Shown in pieces: positions 35,718 through 47,948 of a stretch of DNA of 64,000 nucleotides. The DNA comes from Buddleja alternifolia. Lineage: Eukaryota; Streptophyta; Magnoliopsida; Lamiales; Scrophulariaceae. The stretch spans positions 25,889,102 to 25,953,101 of the forward strand of contig CM033402.1 in the NCBI GenBank assembly GCA_019426215.1, read 5' to 3'. How positions within the stretch are numbered: the first letter of the stretch is position 1; every line of letters begins with the position of its first letter. The notes beneath the pieces were generated by a model that was not told the DNA's origin, searched no databases, and worked only from the letters and a program-made list of their open reading frames with translations. The position numbers and the translations under genes are program-made.

Positions 35718-38249
35718 TGTTTGGTATATGCCTTAGATGGCAATGAGGACAAATAGATAGAGTAGAGTATCTAATTGTGTTGTACGAACTCTTAATGAAA
35801 CTAATAAAGGCATCTGTAATTCTTGTTCATATAATTCTTTCTGGCATCAAATAAGTATTGAACACACAATCCATGTGAATGAAGGTTTGACTCTTCGCAC
35901 TTTATGGAATAAAGATGTGGCATGGGAGGGGTCTTACACCTAATCACTTAAAAGGGTTTGCAACTCAAGGAATCTTAATTGAGCATTAAGATTCGACTTG
36001 TATAACACATGCTTTGACGATGAATGTCAGTCGAACACTATAGAGATAGTGGGAGCATGTATCATAGATATGTCAATGGAATTGATATATTCAAACACGG
36101 CTCGTAATAATCCGATCACATGGGTATTTACTTAGTGACTGTCAATGATTAGATTACTGATCATAATAGTATGTGTAAGCCTTAAACTTGAGAGTTCGTG
36201 ATCAATGTACTTGTATTGTTGGATCTGTTACTAGAGTGGTTAGGCCCGTATCACCCTTCGGTGGGGCAGACCTCGAAGTGCGATCTCAATAAGAGGAGTA
36301 GCAGTTGTGAAGTGATCGCCAAGATGGGATTCACTGTCTCGATAGTAAACGAGAAAGTATCATGTGCGTTCATAGGCTAATGAAATTATAAGTCTTTGGC
36401 CAAAGCAATAAAACTAACTCATGGGGAACATTGAGGGTAATTTAGTAATTTCATTATGCTATGATCTAATGCAGAGTATCAAGTTTAGTGAGTTTGACAT
36501 TTTCCATGACTCTCATTTGATCGGGATACTTCAGTGAAGGGCTTATACTCATACGGTATTTATGGTCAAGAGGTTCGTAAATGATTCATTCATTTCGTAC
36601 TTAATTGGGTTACTATGTGGGTCCACGGGAGGGTTAGGTGACACTCACATCCTTTGGTAATTCCTCCCATAGCCAATTGAGACGAACCTAAAGAGTCGCG
36701 CTATAAAAAATGAACGGGATATCTTTGTGTAAATCTTTTAGAAAGAAATAAATGGACTAAGCATTTATTGAGATTAAATCAATCAATTAATTATTTAATT
36801 TAATTGGATTAAATTAAATTTTTTTATAAGTATATTAATTAAATGGAATTAATTAATAGTATATATTGAATTTAAATTAGATTTAAATTAAATATATATA
36901 TTGAAAGATGGGTTAAAGTTGGACAGGCCAACAAAAGCCCATTGGAGCTCTAAGGGACGGCTAAATAGAGTCCAAGGAAGGGTTTCAACTAGTTCCACAA
37001 GTTAGTTGAGTTAATAAGGACTCCTAGTATGGAACAAACCCTAACCCTAGCTTTTACACAACACAAAAAGAGAAGCAAAAATCCTCTCATAAACTCTCTC
37101 TCTAGCCGTCTGCCACAATCAACGTGGAGGAGTTTCAAAATCTCTTGAAGGTTCATTTCGCGTGCAAATTAGAGACAAGAGCCCTTGGAAGATTGCTATT
37201 CGGCAGAATCATTGAACAGATTAAAAGGTAACTTTATTCGTTTTAATTTTCGCAAAACCCCTAAAATCATCAAATCACGTTATAGTGATTAGCCAGTAGG
37301 AATCCTCGAATCTTCCGCTGCGTTTTTCGCTCTAAAAGGATTCGTAACAGTGGTATCAAAACCGACTTTAACGGATTTGATGACTTTCGCGTTTGAATTT
37401 ATGTTGGATAAATTAGATTTTTACATGATTGGTGTTGGATATTAAAATTGATTTTTGAAAAATAATTATCGCCTCAAAATCGTCTCCTGATTGAGCGATT
37501 TTCACCACCGTGGTGCCGCTGCGCGTTTCTGAAGCGCACAGCAACACAGCTATTGTTCGCGAATCAAGAAAAACAAAAAAAAAGGAAAAGAGGGTGGCGG
37601 TGCTGTTCAACGCCGCCATCAGCGGACGATCAAGGGGCAGCTGCTGCCGGCCCAGTACTAGCGCATGGTGCTGGGCTAGGCCCAACGCACTCCCGTGTGG
37701 ACCTGGCCCTGGCCCAGCAGATTATTTATGGCCCAACGCACTCCCGTGTACAACGGCAGTTGGGTTCGGCCCAGCAAATTAATTATATATATGTAAATTA
37801 ATAATTATTAAGGTTTGATCCAAAAAGACAAATTTGACCTGTAATTTGTCAAAGATCTTTTTCCTAAAAATTGACTTTGTTTTTTAAAAATTAAATTAGA
37901 TTTAATTAAGTTAAATTGGATTTGACTTCTTAAATTAAATTGGATTTAATTATATCATAAATTAAATTTGGTTTTCATTTATGATTAATTGACGATTAAA
38001 TAAATTGGATTTATTTTAGGTTGAGTTTATTTTTTCAAAATAAATTAAGAAAAAGTTAGACGTATTTGTTAAATAATAAATTGGATTTATTACTTTTAAA
38101 ATTGAAGTTAAATTCATCTTTTCAAATTAAATTAGATTTAATTAAAGTTTGAATTCCCTTTCGATTTTTAAAGTTTAAACCGACATAAACTTGAATAGTT
38201 TACTTACATGCATTGATATATGTTATGTTGGATGCTTCCATGTACTTAG
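35718..38249 (+). mobile_element. Copia-A2: 5' LTR, PBS and leader only
   Basis: The 5' LTR (35718-37349, 1632 bp) starts TGTTTGGTATATGCC and ends TTCGTAACA. A mutated PBS TGGTATCAAAAC (37351-37362) and a leader with the family's GC-rich island (about 37500-37780) follow. The GGCCCAACGCACTCCC motif is duplicated in the island. Gag is not reached: a minus-strand copia starts at 38250. Its LTR shares variants with the copia-A 3' LTR at 56980 (AAAGGCATCTGTAATTCTT), so these may be two ends of one element. Confidence 0.85.
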
Positions 38250-39842
38250 TGTTGGGGAAAAATTGCATAAAATCAAATAACGTGGCGGAAGAATATATTT
38301 AAATCCCAATGGCTCATCTCTATTTCTCGTATTTAAATTGGGTATCGAATTCAATTACCATTCTCGGGTATGTTGAATTCTGAACCAGCTTTGCAAGCCC
38401 TTCTTGAACAACAAATCCATCACTGTCTCTAAATTGCCACGCCGGAGTCAAAAACGAAACTCTTCTTCTTCTTCTCTTGAGGGAGACGGCTAGAGAAAGA
38501 GAGAGGATGGAGTATTTTTACTTAGAGAGAAAGTTTGTGTTAATTCACTTAGTTATTTTTTCACTAAGTTGTATATTTATACTACAATAGAAAACAATAA
38601 CCTAGGTCTCCCACCTCAAGGCTTTTAAGCCTTCGGTCTTTAGTCATATTTTGGTTTTTAATTAATTAATTAAATAATTAATATTATTTATCCAATAAAT
38701 TAATTAATTAAATAATCAATTAAATTCATGTTAATATTATAATTAAATTCCTCTAAGGAATTAATTAATTCATTAACCTAATTAATTAATAAAATCATCT
38801 AATGATTAATTAATTAATCTCGATATCCAATACCGAAAATTCTCTCAAGTCTTTTCCATGATTTTCCTTTTGCACTTCCTTTAAGCGCGACTCTTTAGGT
38901 TCGTCTGAAAAGGCAATTGGGAGGAAACCAAAAGGATGTGAGTAACACCTAGCCAGTCACGTGGCTCACATCGTATTCCAATTGAGAACGAATGAATAGG
39001 ATCATTCCAAACCATATACGCTGTGAATACCGTACGAGTATAAACCTTTTATTCTTATATCCCAGTCAAGTGAGAGTCATGGTTGTAGTCAAACTCACAT
39101 GACTTGATCATATGCTTAACTCATAATGAGTCGAGGTCATTTTATGCTTTGGCCAAAGACTTTTAACTTCACTCATTCATGAATGCATAGGATATTTAGC
39201 TCATTCACTTATGATAGAATAAATCCCATTTTGCTAATCAGTTAACAATGCTACTTACCCATCAAGTCGCACTTCGAGGTCGATCCCACCAATGGGTGAT
39301 TTGGATCTAACTACTCTAATAGACTTGATGTCACAAGTACATCTTCAACTCGATTCCTCAGGTCTATGGTTCACGCGTACCTATCACAACTTATCAGTTT
39401 TATCATTGACTGTCAGTGAGTGAATACCAATGTGATGAAACTAATGCGAGGCATGTTCGAACATATTAGTCCAACTTATACGTCAATGATATAAGTTCCC
39501 ACTATCATTCTCATAGTGTTTGACTGGCACTTTCTCTGTCAAAACTTATATCATGCAAGTCCTTGTTCTGTATTGATGTCCAGTCAAATATTTTCTTAGA
39601 TTGGCGAACCCTATTTAGAGAATAAGGTCAAACCCTTCTAGTGACATTCTTCCTATCCCATAGAAAGTAGAAGGTTTGCCTTTATTCTCAAGGACTTTAC
39701 GTTGTTTATTAACACCTTATAAATGCCTATAAGAAAACAACAAGACAATGTCTTATATCTAATAAAAAGATATTGTTTAGTTACAAGTCAATGCCCTATA
39801 AATCTATCATCTTTATGGCATTTGAGGGCATACACTCTAACA
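38250..39842 (-). repeat. Copia-C 3' LTR (1593 bp)
   Basis: On the minus strand it starts TGTTAGAGTGTATGCCCTC and ends CAATTTTTCCCCAACA. Similar to the LTR at 26585-27910. Confidence 0.88.
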
Positions 39843-39857
39843 ATCTTCTAATTGCAC

Positions 39858-41103
39858 TCAATGCCAATTGCTATGGTATTTAATACCCATCCCTTCGAGA
39901 TGTTTTTCTAGCACCGCCTGTGCCAATGGCTTGGTCAATGGATCAGCGACATTGTCAGCTGAGGCTATATTCTCTCTTATGATGTGATATCTCCTCTCGA
40001 TGTGTTTGGACTTGTTGTGAGACCTAGGTTCCTTTGGTTTCACTATTGCTCCAGTGTTGTCACAATAAAGTGGCAACGAGAGCTTTATGCTAGGAACCAC
40101 TTGAAGTTCTTCTATGAACTTCCTTATCCAAATAGCTTCTTTAGTTGCCTCAGAGGTAGCTATGTATTTAGCCTCTGTAGTGGAATCCATGGTTGCGTAT
40201 TGCTTGGAACTTTTCCAAGTCACTGCCCCACCATTGAGGGTGAATACGAATGCTGAGGTGGATTTCCGGTCATCGACATCATATTGAAAATCCGAATCAG
40301 TGTACCCGTCCACTCTCAGGTTACCACTCCTATAGATGAGAATCTTATCCTTGGTTCTCTTCAGATACTTTAGGATATTCTTCACAGCTATCTAATGTTC
40401 CCCGCCTGGGTTTGCTTGAAATCGTCTAACAACGCTTACCGAATAAGCAATGTCTGGTCTAGTACAAAATATTGCGTACATCAGGCTACCCACTGCTAAT
40501 GCATAGGGTGCAATGCTCATTTCTTTTCTATCTTCCTCACTTTGAGGACACATAGATTTTAAGAGATGTATCCCATGTCTCATTGGCAGGAACCCTTTCT
40601 TAGAATCCTCCATCCTATATCTCTTTAGGACCTTTTCTAAGTAAAGGGCTTGACGGAGCCCTATCATTCTATTTGTTCGATCTCTGTAGATTCGAATCCA
40701 TCAAATATAAGTTGCCTCTCCTAAGTCTTTCATCGAAAGCCACTTCTTTACAGTGGTGAGCATTCCTATATCATTCCCTATGAGTAATATGTCATCTACA
40801 TATAACACAAGGAATGTTATCTTGCTCCCACTAACCTTCTTGTAAACACTTGGATTGTCTTCTTTCTTGATGAAGTCAAATCCTTTGACAACCTCATCAA
40901 AACGTAGATTCCAACTGCGGGACGCATGCTTGAGTCCATAAATGGATCTCTCAAGCTTACACACTTTATGAGTATGCTCCTCAGGTTCAAAACTTTTAGG
41001 CTGTTCCATATAGATATCCTCTTCTAGGAATCCATTTAGGAAAGCAGTTTTGACATCCATTTGCCAAATTTCATAGTCTAGGTGTGCGGCTATTGCAAGT
41101 AGA
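39858..41103 (-). pseudogene. pol: Copia-C pol fragment: RT and RNase H
   Basis: Minus strand. RT starts at the truncation point just before [17 protein letters not shown] and has the intact catalytic motif LYVDDILLIGND. A four-residue deletion follows (KKWLSMKDLGEATYI, lacking the usual STFS), then a stop/frameshift near 40690. RNase H includes DSTTEAKYIATSEATKE and KHIERRYHIIREN. About a dozen residues are missing between HIIRE and NIASADNVADPL. It ends MGIKYHSNWH. The N-terminal RT, integrase and gag are absent. Confidence 0.88.
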
Positions 41104-41618
41104 ATCTGTTAGGAATTTCATGTTAGATGTTTTGATGATGACAATTAGGAGTTTATGTTAGACCCCAAAATATGTAAGTTTGATTTTAGTAGAAATCACG
41201 TATAAGCTTTGAAGCGTTAGATTTGTAATAGGCTTTGTTTTGTTTTGTTTTAGATTGTTAGGCTAAGTAGTCTTAGGCTGAGTGTCTGATGAATTCTGAG
41301 TGAGCTTATCAGTAGTTAAGTTTGAAGACTCAAGAGGATGAAGTTTCCAAGCGTCTAAATATCCAGCTATATCAAGTGTTACCTTATTAGGCAGAAGCAA
41401 TTCAAGGATGGATAAGCGTCTATCAATGATAGATTTCACCTGAATTTATTTCCAAGTCCAGAAGTAGTTTAATGCAATTATTTTCAGAGCATTAAATACC
41501 AATGGGTATTTAATTCAAATGCATTAAATGCTGATAAGAGCATTAAATGTGATAAGCACATTCAGATGTACGGAGAAGCCACCCTATTGGACTGCCAACT
41601 TTTCATAGACTGCAGCAC
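41104..41618 (+). repeat. Plus-strand SIRE LTR, 5' 515 bp
   Basis: It starts TGTTAGGAATTTCATG and follows the SIRE-1 LTR closely (TATCCAGCTATATCAAGTG, CAAATGCATTAAATG) to GACTGCAGCAC. There a minus-strand SIRE LTR end (TGGTGGTCCC) begins, so one SIRE seems to have inserted into the LTR of another. Confidence 0.85.
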
Positions 41619-43109
41619 TGGTGGTCCCAAGTGGCATACGAAAGGGTCTAGAAGGGGGGGGGGGTTGAATAAACCCTGAAGTCTTTTTCGACTTTACAAA
41701 TTTTCGTATCACTTTAGAAATTTGAACGCTTGGAAAGCTGAGCGCTTGGGTCAGACGCTTCAGCATAGTTAACTTAGACTTAGTGATTTCAGCAGTTTAC
41801 CAAAGTAGGGCAACGCTTAGATCGCTTAATCAGGGTTAGCACAGCGGAAATAATTTTTAGCGTTCTTTTAAATAGTTTAATCGCTTTGCAATTTTATTTG
41901 TCTTTTTCAGAAGAATGTAATGTGATGAATATAAGACAATAAAATATAAATGACATAATAATTTGTAAGGTTCACTGGGTGATGTAATCCCAGCTACGTC
42001 CTTCTTCTCCTTTTTCACTTGGAGGAATTTACTATGATGATTATCAAAGAATCACACAGAAACTTCTACAAAATAGTAATGGATGAAAATGATCTTGGGC
42101 TCCTTGATCACACAGACTCCAGCACCAATGAAGATCATCTTCTTCAAGCTTCTCTCACTCAGAAATACTGCCTGAAAGGTTTCAACAACTTTTCTCACTC
42201 AGATGAAAGGTTGAGGTTTGTCACTAGGGTTTGTTTGTTTTTAGAGAAGATCAAACAACTTGGAATATCTCAGTTGGAATTTGAATTTCTTCTTTGAAGA
42301 TGTTTTAGATATTTGTGACTGTCTGGAATGTAGATAAAAGCTTGAAAGATTTTGGCTATGGGGTTTCTAAGCTTTTTCAGAAAGAATGTACGTAAGATTT
42401 TTTGCAATAATTTTCTCGTATATTCTTGTTGTTGTCTCTTTTTTTTTGGTTTTCTGGAGCAAGGTATTTATAGGCAATTTCTTGGGATCTGTCCGTTGGA
42501 CATATGTAGAAGCGTGCCTTTCACGTGGCGCGTGATCATACCTAAAGTCTGACATTCCTGAAAATTCGCTGAATCCGATTGGACGGGAGCAGCTAAAACT
42601 CTGAAATTTCTGACAGTCTGGTCAAAAGGTGGCTTGTCCACAAGTCATAGTAGCTTGTCACATTTAATGCTCTTATCAGGCATTTAATGCATTTGAATTT
42701 ATTTCCCGTTGGAAATAAATGTCCGTTTGAATGATTGCATTTAAGTCCTTCATGACTTGAGGATTTATTTCAGGTGAATCTTTCATCCATCACTTGAGAT
42801 AAATTAAGCCCTTTATCCATATATCCTGAACTGGGTTCCTTTAGCGTTTGACGGACGCTAAGGGACAAATCTTCATCTCTGGTTGACTTCAGACGTTGGT
42901 CTTCAACTTCTTCTCTAATAGACTCACCTAGAATTCTACTAGCAATTCAGTTACTAAGACTTAGTCTAAGATCTACAAAGATAAAAATTACAAACTTTCA
43001 AACGCTTAAACAATGATCTAAAGAAAATACAAGCTTACATTTTATTTGGGGTCTAACAATGAATCCTATCTTGTCATTATCAAAACATCTAACATGAAAT
43101 TTCCTAACA
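41619..43109 (-). repeat. SIRE-2 3' LTR (1491 bp)
   Basis: On the minus strand it starts TGTTAGGAAATTTCATG at 43109 and ends with a C-tract, CTAGACCC and GGGACCACCA. The TATA box is at 42472-42465. The PPT (AAAAAGGGGAAAA on the minus strand) is at 43110-43123. Confidence 0.88.
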
Positions 43110-46100
43110 ATTTTCCCCTTTTTGATGATGTCAAGACTTTAACTTTTGTAACTCTAGTTACTAAAGAGAAAAGCCCAAATGAATATAAGTTAGCGTTCAA
43201 AAAGTTAGTAAGGTTAGCTAAAGTTAGATTAGCTTCAACAAGATGTTTCAGCGATAAATCATTCATATATTGAAAGAATAAGCATACATGATTTATACTG
43301 AAAACAAAAAAGAAAAGCGAGTAAAACAAAACAAAAAAATTCATTCACTTTTTCTGTCGCTTTGCTCTTTCTTCGCCTTGGAGAACTTCTAGCGCTAAGT
43401 CCATCAGGAGACGATCAATGTCAATCATTGTCGTATGTTGAACTTCATCGTAATCATGCCTACGAAGTCTGGCGCTTTCATTAAGTTCTAGCAACCTTTC
43501 CGTCCACTCTCTTGGAGAAATTCCAAGTTCACGAATCAGATCATGATAGATATCTTTTCTTGGATCTTTTGACGGTCTCCAATTGATAGGTCGTCTCAGC
43601 GGTCCGGCAAAAGGTTGAAATCCCATACCTTCTAAGAAGTCAACGTCCAATTCCGGAAGGGGATATCTTCCTAGATAATATCTTGGCTTTCTCTTTTTAG
43701 TTAATATCTTCTTGATGCTTACTAGTTCTTCCATCATTGATCGCCAATTTTTAGTATCAGTCTTTGACATCGATTTGGACGCTTGATGCTTTTCTGTATT
43801 TTCCCCCTTCTTGGCATCATCAAGAGAGTTCTTTAGAGCAGCGACATCTTTGCGCAAAAGTCTAACTTCGTCGACTAGAAGAGCAATTTGCTGGGCGACA
43901 CTCTGAGCAACAGCATCGGATGAAGCGTGTCTTTCAGCATCAGCCGAAGCACTCTGAGCTAGGTGTCGATTGAATTCAGAGGAGAGCTCAGCAATAAGAG
44001 GGGACATGCTGTTCATGATAGCAATGGTGCTTTTATTTGAAGCGTTGGCAATGTCTCGGCTTCGTGTATCAGACACTATTCACATATGTCTATCAGCAGT
44101 TTCAAAGATCTTGGAACAGGAACCTTCGATGTGGGTAAGCGAGTTCCGTACTGCTGTTCTGAAATCTTGGGCCTCTAAATCACTGTCTGAATCGGAATCC
44201 GAAGAAGGACGCTCTGGGGACGGGAGAAGTCCGTAAGAACTGGAAACTGCAGCCTTGCCTTTGCTCTTATCTCGAATGAGAGGTTCTACAGGCGTTTGGG
44301 CAATTTCAGCGTGCACTTCTTCAATTGCGTGATCCAAGATAGAATCTGCAAGTGCTGGGGGCTCGACTACTGGGGTGCTAGGAGAGTCTGGCAAGGAAGC
44401 CTCAGGAGGTTGAGCGACTTCCGTAGTAGGAGCAGAGTCTTCTTCCATTATTTGGATGTGGGGAGGAGAAGGTTTTCTAATGCTAATGACCCAAAGGGGG
44501 CCAAGAGCTTCCATTAAATGTCAGGGACTGATCAGGCTGGATTGCGGTATAAAGAATATAGCGTCTTCTCGCTCTTCGGTACTTAGTGCAAGTTGCACAT
44601 CTTCCGGGAAAGCAATCCCGAAGTATATTTGTGGAAAAAGTCCAAAATCAACGGCATGAGCGCTTGAGCTGCGTCTTGGTCCACTGGCCTAATCAGCGAG
44701 ATCATCTTGGCCACTTGAATGTTTGATTCAGTAAAGAGCACGGGGTGAAGAGTATATCCTCTGAAGTTGTAACACCCGAAAAAGTGATTGAAACTGTTGT
44801 CCAGCGCTTGGGCATTTTCAAACGCTGCTCTCATGTCTCTGTGGAACTCAGCAAACTCAGCGTGTTCTTTTGAAACATCAACACGAATCTGACTCTGACC
44901 GGGAAGAATTGGTTGTTTACTTGACGAAGCGTCTTCGTTTAGATCAGGAAAGATTCTTTGAACAAAGTCTGCACGAGGATGCAAGACGTAGCGTCCGCCC
45001 TGGCTGTATAAGGCGAGTTGCTGGCGAATGTAGCTTTCGATTTGTTGTCTGTATCGTGGCAAAGCGCTAACATTCCCTGCAATGATCTGACGCTGTTGAA
45101 GCAAAAAGGTTGCATATCCTCGGCGTCTGTATTCTATCCCAAACTTGAAAAGAAACGGGTATCTTATAAGCTCTTCGAGGGTATAGAAATGCAGAACAAA
45201 TTCTTCAGCCCATCTAGCTGTATTCATCATCCATCGTTTCCCTAGTTTGTCTGCTTTAGCTTGATCTTTTCTAGCGGCAAGAAATTTCTCAAAGCGTTCC
45301 GTTTCTTCTTCATAATCCTCAGCCCATAATCTGGCTAGATATTCTCGAGCCTCATCTTCTATCCATGAGTTGACCGGATTTGGACGCTTAGCAACAATAG
45401 GTCCTTTTCCTTTCCATAACTTAAGTGGATGGAAGAGCTGACGATGGAAGGAAGAGCTGAATAAAGCGTTGTGAGGAGAGTTGACGATGGAAGGAAGAGC
45501 TGAATATCCTATCTTATTGAGATCTGCCTCATCTGGATCTTTGTTCCAATCACCCATGTGGGGGTTTTTGAAAACAATCTTGTTTTGGCGCAAAGGATAA
45601 AAGGATTCTTCTGAGCGACCGGTGAAATTGAATCGCTTCTCGTCAAATTCTGATCGGTTGAACTCTGGTCGACGAATATACTCAAGGCGTAAATGAAGAT
45701 GCTCTAAATTGTACAGACCAAGATCGGCAAAACGCTCGAAGATCTCAAACTTGTGTGAGTCTGAAAGATCAGGCCGATGGAGAGTTGTTTGAAATTGGAT
45801 TTCCAACTCGGCAAGCGTTTGAGTGTCACGTTCTCTGGCGGCATAATAAAATTCAACATCTGAAGAGTATCTGCGCGGGAAGAAATCAATGACACGAGGA
45901 GGAGGTCCTGTTGGCATAGGAACAAAAGCAATAGCTTCTGTTGGGATAGGGGCCACTTCTATCGACCGCTCAGCGTTTAAAGTTGCTTCACTTGCTGATG
46001 AAGGTTCAGCGACAGGAAGAACTTGTGATGCCTTTGTAGCGATATCCACAACAGTTGCCATGTCCACGTCTATTTCAACTCGAATCTCCGAGAGGGGAGG

Positions 46101-46138
46101 GGCATCAGCGATAGGTACATCTTGAGGTGCAGCTTGAG

Positions 46139-46219
46139 CTGATACATGTAAGCGATTGAGAAAAGCAAGCAAAAATTTCTACGAAGTAGAAATTACAAAC
46201 AAAAGACTACATCGCTTAC
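46139..46219 (-). other. Candidate intron B (81 nt) in SIRE-2 env-like ORF
   Basis: Minus strand: donor CAGG|GTAAGCG, a U-rich body, acceptor ATGTATCAG|CTC. Also phase 1, also 81 nt, also with one in-frame stop. It leads into AQAAPQDVP and then VDMATVVDIATK, which aligns with SIRE-1 codons downstream of its candidate intron at 4458-4541. Confidence 0.6.
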
Positions 46220-46399
46220 CCTGAGGAATATCATCGACTTTTTCAGTCGCTTGATTTGTTTCTTGAGCAATTTCCTCAGGCTCCTGTACTTCTTCTTCGG
46301 GGTCTAAATTGATAAAAGAAGTTATCGGATCAGCACGAATAGGGATATTGAGTTCTTCAAGCATGTTGAAAACATATTGAATATCGGCTGCATAAGGTG

Positions 46400-46480
46400 C
46401 TGAAAGAGTTTTTATCCTAGCGTTAGAAACTTAGAGACTAACGAGGAAAGGATAGGCAAATTTGCTTAGCAAATACTTAC
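46400..46480 (-). other. Candidate intron A (81 nt) in SIRE-2 env-like ORF
   Basis: Minus strand: donor CAGG|GTAAGTATT, acceptor AACTCTTTCAG|CAC, with a TTTCTAACG branch-point-like motif about 30 nt before the acceptor. Phase 1. The segment holds one in-frame stop and splicing removes it while keeping frame into ADIQYVFNMLEEL. Confidence 0.6.
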
Positions 46481-47765
46481 CCTGAACATTTGAAAGCCTC
46501 TCAGATTGAGTAGCGAGTGGAGGATCTGAGCTGACTTTGGGAACAGCGTCAGAGAAAGAAGCACTAGCTGATTCTCTAAGCGCTGGATTTGATGGAGCGC
46601 TAGAGGATACTGCGGGAGTAGAGAGAGGAATGCGCCTTCGTGCAAGCGGTACTTCTTCTTCTACGGCTTCTCCTTCCTCGGGAACGGGAAAGATAAACGC
46701 TGGAGGAGGAGATGGAGATTTAGGAGAGGGAGAGGGAGAAGGATAAGGGATCTTTTGTTTCTTTTTGGGGGTCCGGCTTCTTCTTCTTAAGATCAGGATT
46801 TTGTTTCTTTGCGGGCTTGGATGGCTCAGTGACTTTGAGAATGATCTTTCTCTTAGGTCGATTGACCACCACTTCTTCTTCTGATGAAGAGGACGATGAT
46901 GAAGAAGACGCTTGATCTTCATCATCACTGCGAACAACTCCTTCGGCTGGAAGTCGCTCACGCTGTTCTTTAGGAACCGCTGCTCCGCCAGGTTTTCGCG
47001 GGTGAAGAAGCTCGCTTATCATTTTCTTTCCATAAAATTTGGTCGCTGGAATCTTTTTGCCAAAAGATTGCGTATATCCGCAAGCGCAAAGAATACGACT
47101 TAGCACAATCCCGTAAGGCTTGGGATTGACAGACTTAGCCATCGCTGCCTTGAAGCGATTAAAAACGTAGAGAGACCAGTTAACTTTTAACTTGGTCAGG
47201 ATGGCTACCATCATTTTGTATTGAATGTTGGTGATTTTGTCGAACGTGCCTTTTCTGCATTCAATAATCTTTGAACAAATATCAGCGAGGATGACGTATT
47301 CGCCCTTCATATCATTCTTCTTGAAGTTTGGCTCATACGCGGCGTTAACATCGTCTTTCTTGATCAACGCCCAGACTTTGGTAGCATCTCCGAGATTCAC
47401 ATGTTCTACCTCACTGCCATGATTCGGGAGATTTAGTAGTGAAGAAATCAGAGAGGGAGTGAGAACAAAGGTCTCTTTAGCAGAAGGGAAGACGCAGGAT
47501 ATGAAATTGCCGTCTTCAGAAATTTCACCATTATTGAAAAAGTAAAGAGATTCTTCTTCAAAGTAGTTGTAAGTAGTAGTAAGCATGTCTCTCAAACCAG
47601 ATTCTTGAACGAGTGGGAGAATCGTTCGAAGAGGGAAGTTCTGGTTATCAAAAAGATAATCCCAGTTAACCAAAAATCCGGCGTTAACCGTCACTGGTTT
47701 CTCAGCACGGGAAGGTTTTCCGGTAGCAGAAGTTGCTGTTTTGGAAGATTTTGAAGCCATCTCTC

Positions 47766-47945
47766 AAGGCCCTAAAAAGCCAAAGAAGAAGAAGAAAAAG
47801 ACCAAAAAGAAATTTGAAGTCAATAAAGGAAAGGGTAATTCTCCAACATCAAAAAGAGTAAGGGGCCAAAGAAGGATGACATCTGTCTGTCTTACGGTGA
47901 ACTAGGTCACTGGAAGAGGGACTGCCCTAACTTGATGGTGCTTCA
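47766..47945 (+). pseudogene. gag: Copia-B gag C-terminus
   Basis: A lysine-rich stretch, then a zinc knuckle CLSYGELGHWKRDCPNL in which the second cysteine of CX2CX4HX4C is Tyr. The N-terminal Gag core is absent. A frameshift follows near 47890. The start is set by the SIRE-2 junction. Confidence 0.75.
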
Positions 47946-47948
47946 GGT

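Larger units (their letters stand above)
38250..41103 (-). mobile_element. Copia-C: minus-strand 3' half (RT, RNase H, 3' LTR)
   Basis: From right to left: RT, RNase H, purine-rich tract, then the 3' LTR at 39842-38250. Its LTR end abuts the copia-A2 leader. The other end is cut within RT by a SIRE LTR starting at 41104. Confidence 0.88.
43345..47760 (-). pseudogene. SIRE-2 env-like ORF, nearly intact, with two candidate introns
   Basis: About 4.4 kb from ATG at 47760 to the stop at 43345, so roughly 1,400 codons. The N-terminal domain (FPSAKETFVLTPSLISSLLN, LADICSKIIECRKGTFDK) matches SIRE-1. A Ser/acidic stretch and a basic region follow. A frameshift lies at a C5A5 run near 46765. Two 81-nt segments with splice-site borders (46400-46480, 46139-46219) each hold one stop. 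The central block (VIDFFPRRYSSDVEFYYAA, TLEELIRYPFLFKFG) is open for 529 codons. A second frameshift is near 44640, and stops lie near 44530 and 44077. The C-terminal block includes LGRYPLPELDVDFLEGMGF. No obvious signal peptide or membrane helix; possibly a plant-transposon-associated domain rather than an envelope. Confidence 0.8.
41619..47765 (-). mobile_element. SIRE-2: minus-strand 3' part (env-like ORF and 3' LTR)
   Basis: LTR (41619-43109), purine tract and a long env-like ORF in SIRE order on the minus strand. The element stops just upstream of the env-like start codon. At about 47765 plus-strand copia-B gag begins, so LTR-gag-pol of this SIRE is lost. Confidence 0.88.

Noticed and set aside
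9304..41104. The SIRE ends at 9304 and at 41104 both lie in minus-strand copia RT, suggesting the two sides of one insertion.
   Set aside because: The RT break points differ by about 20 codons, and the order in the window (3' end first, 5' end later) does not fit one insertion. Two independent insertions into similar targets are simpler.
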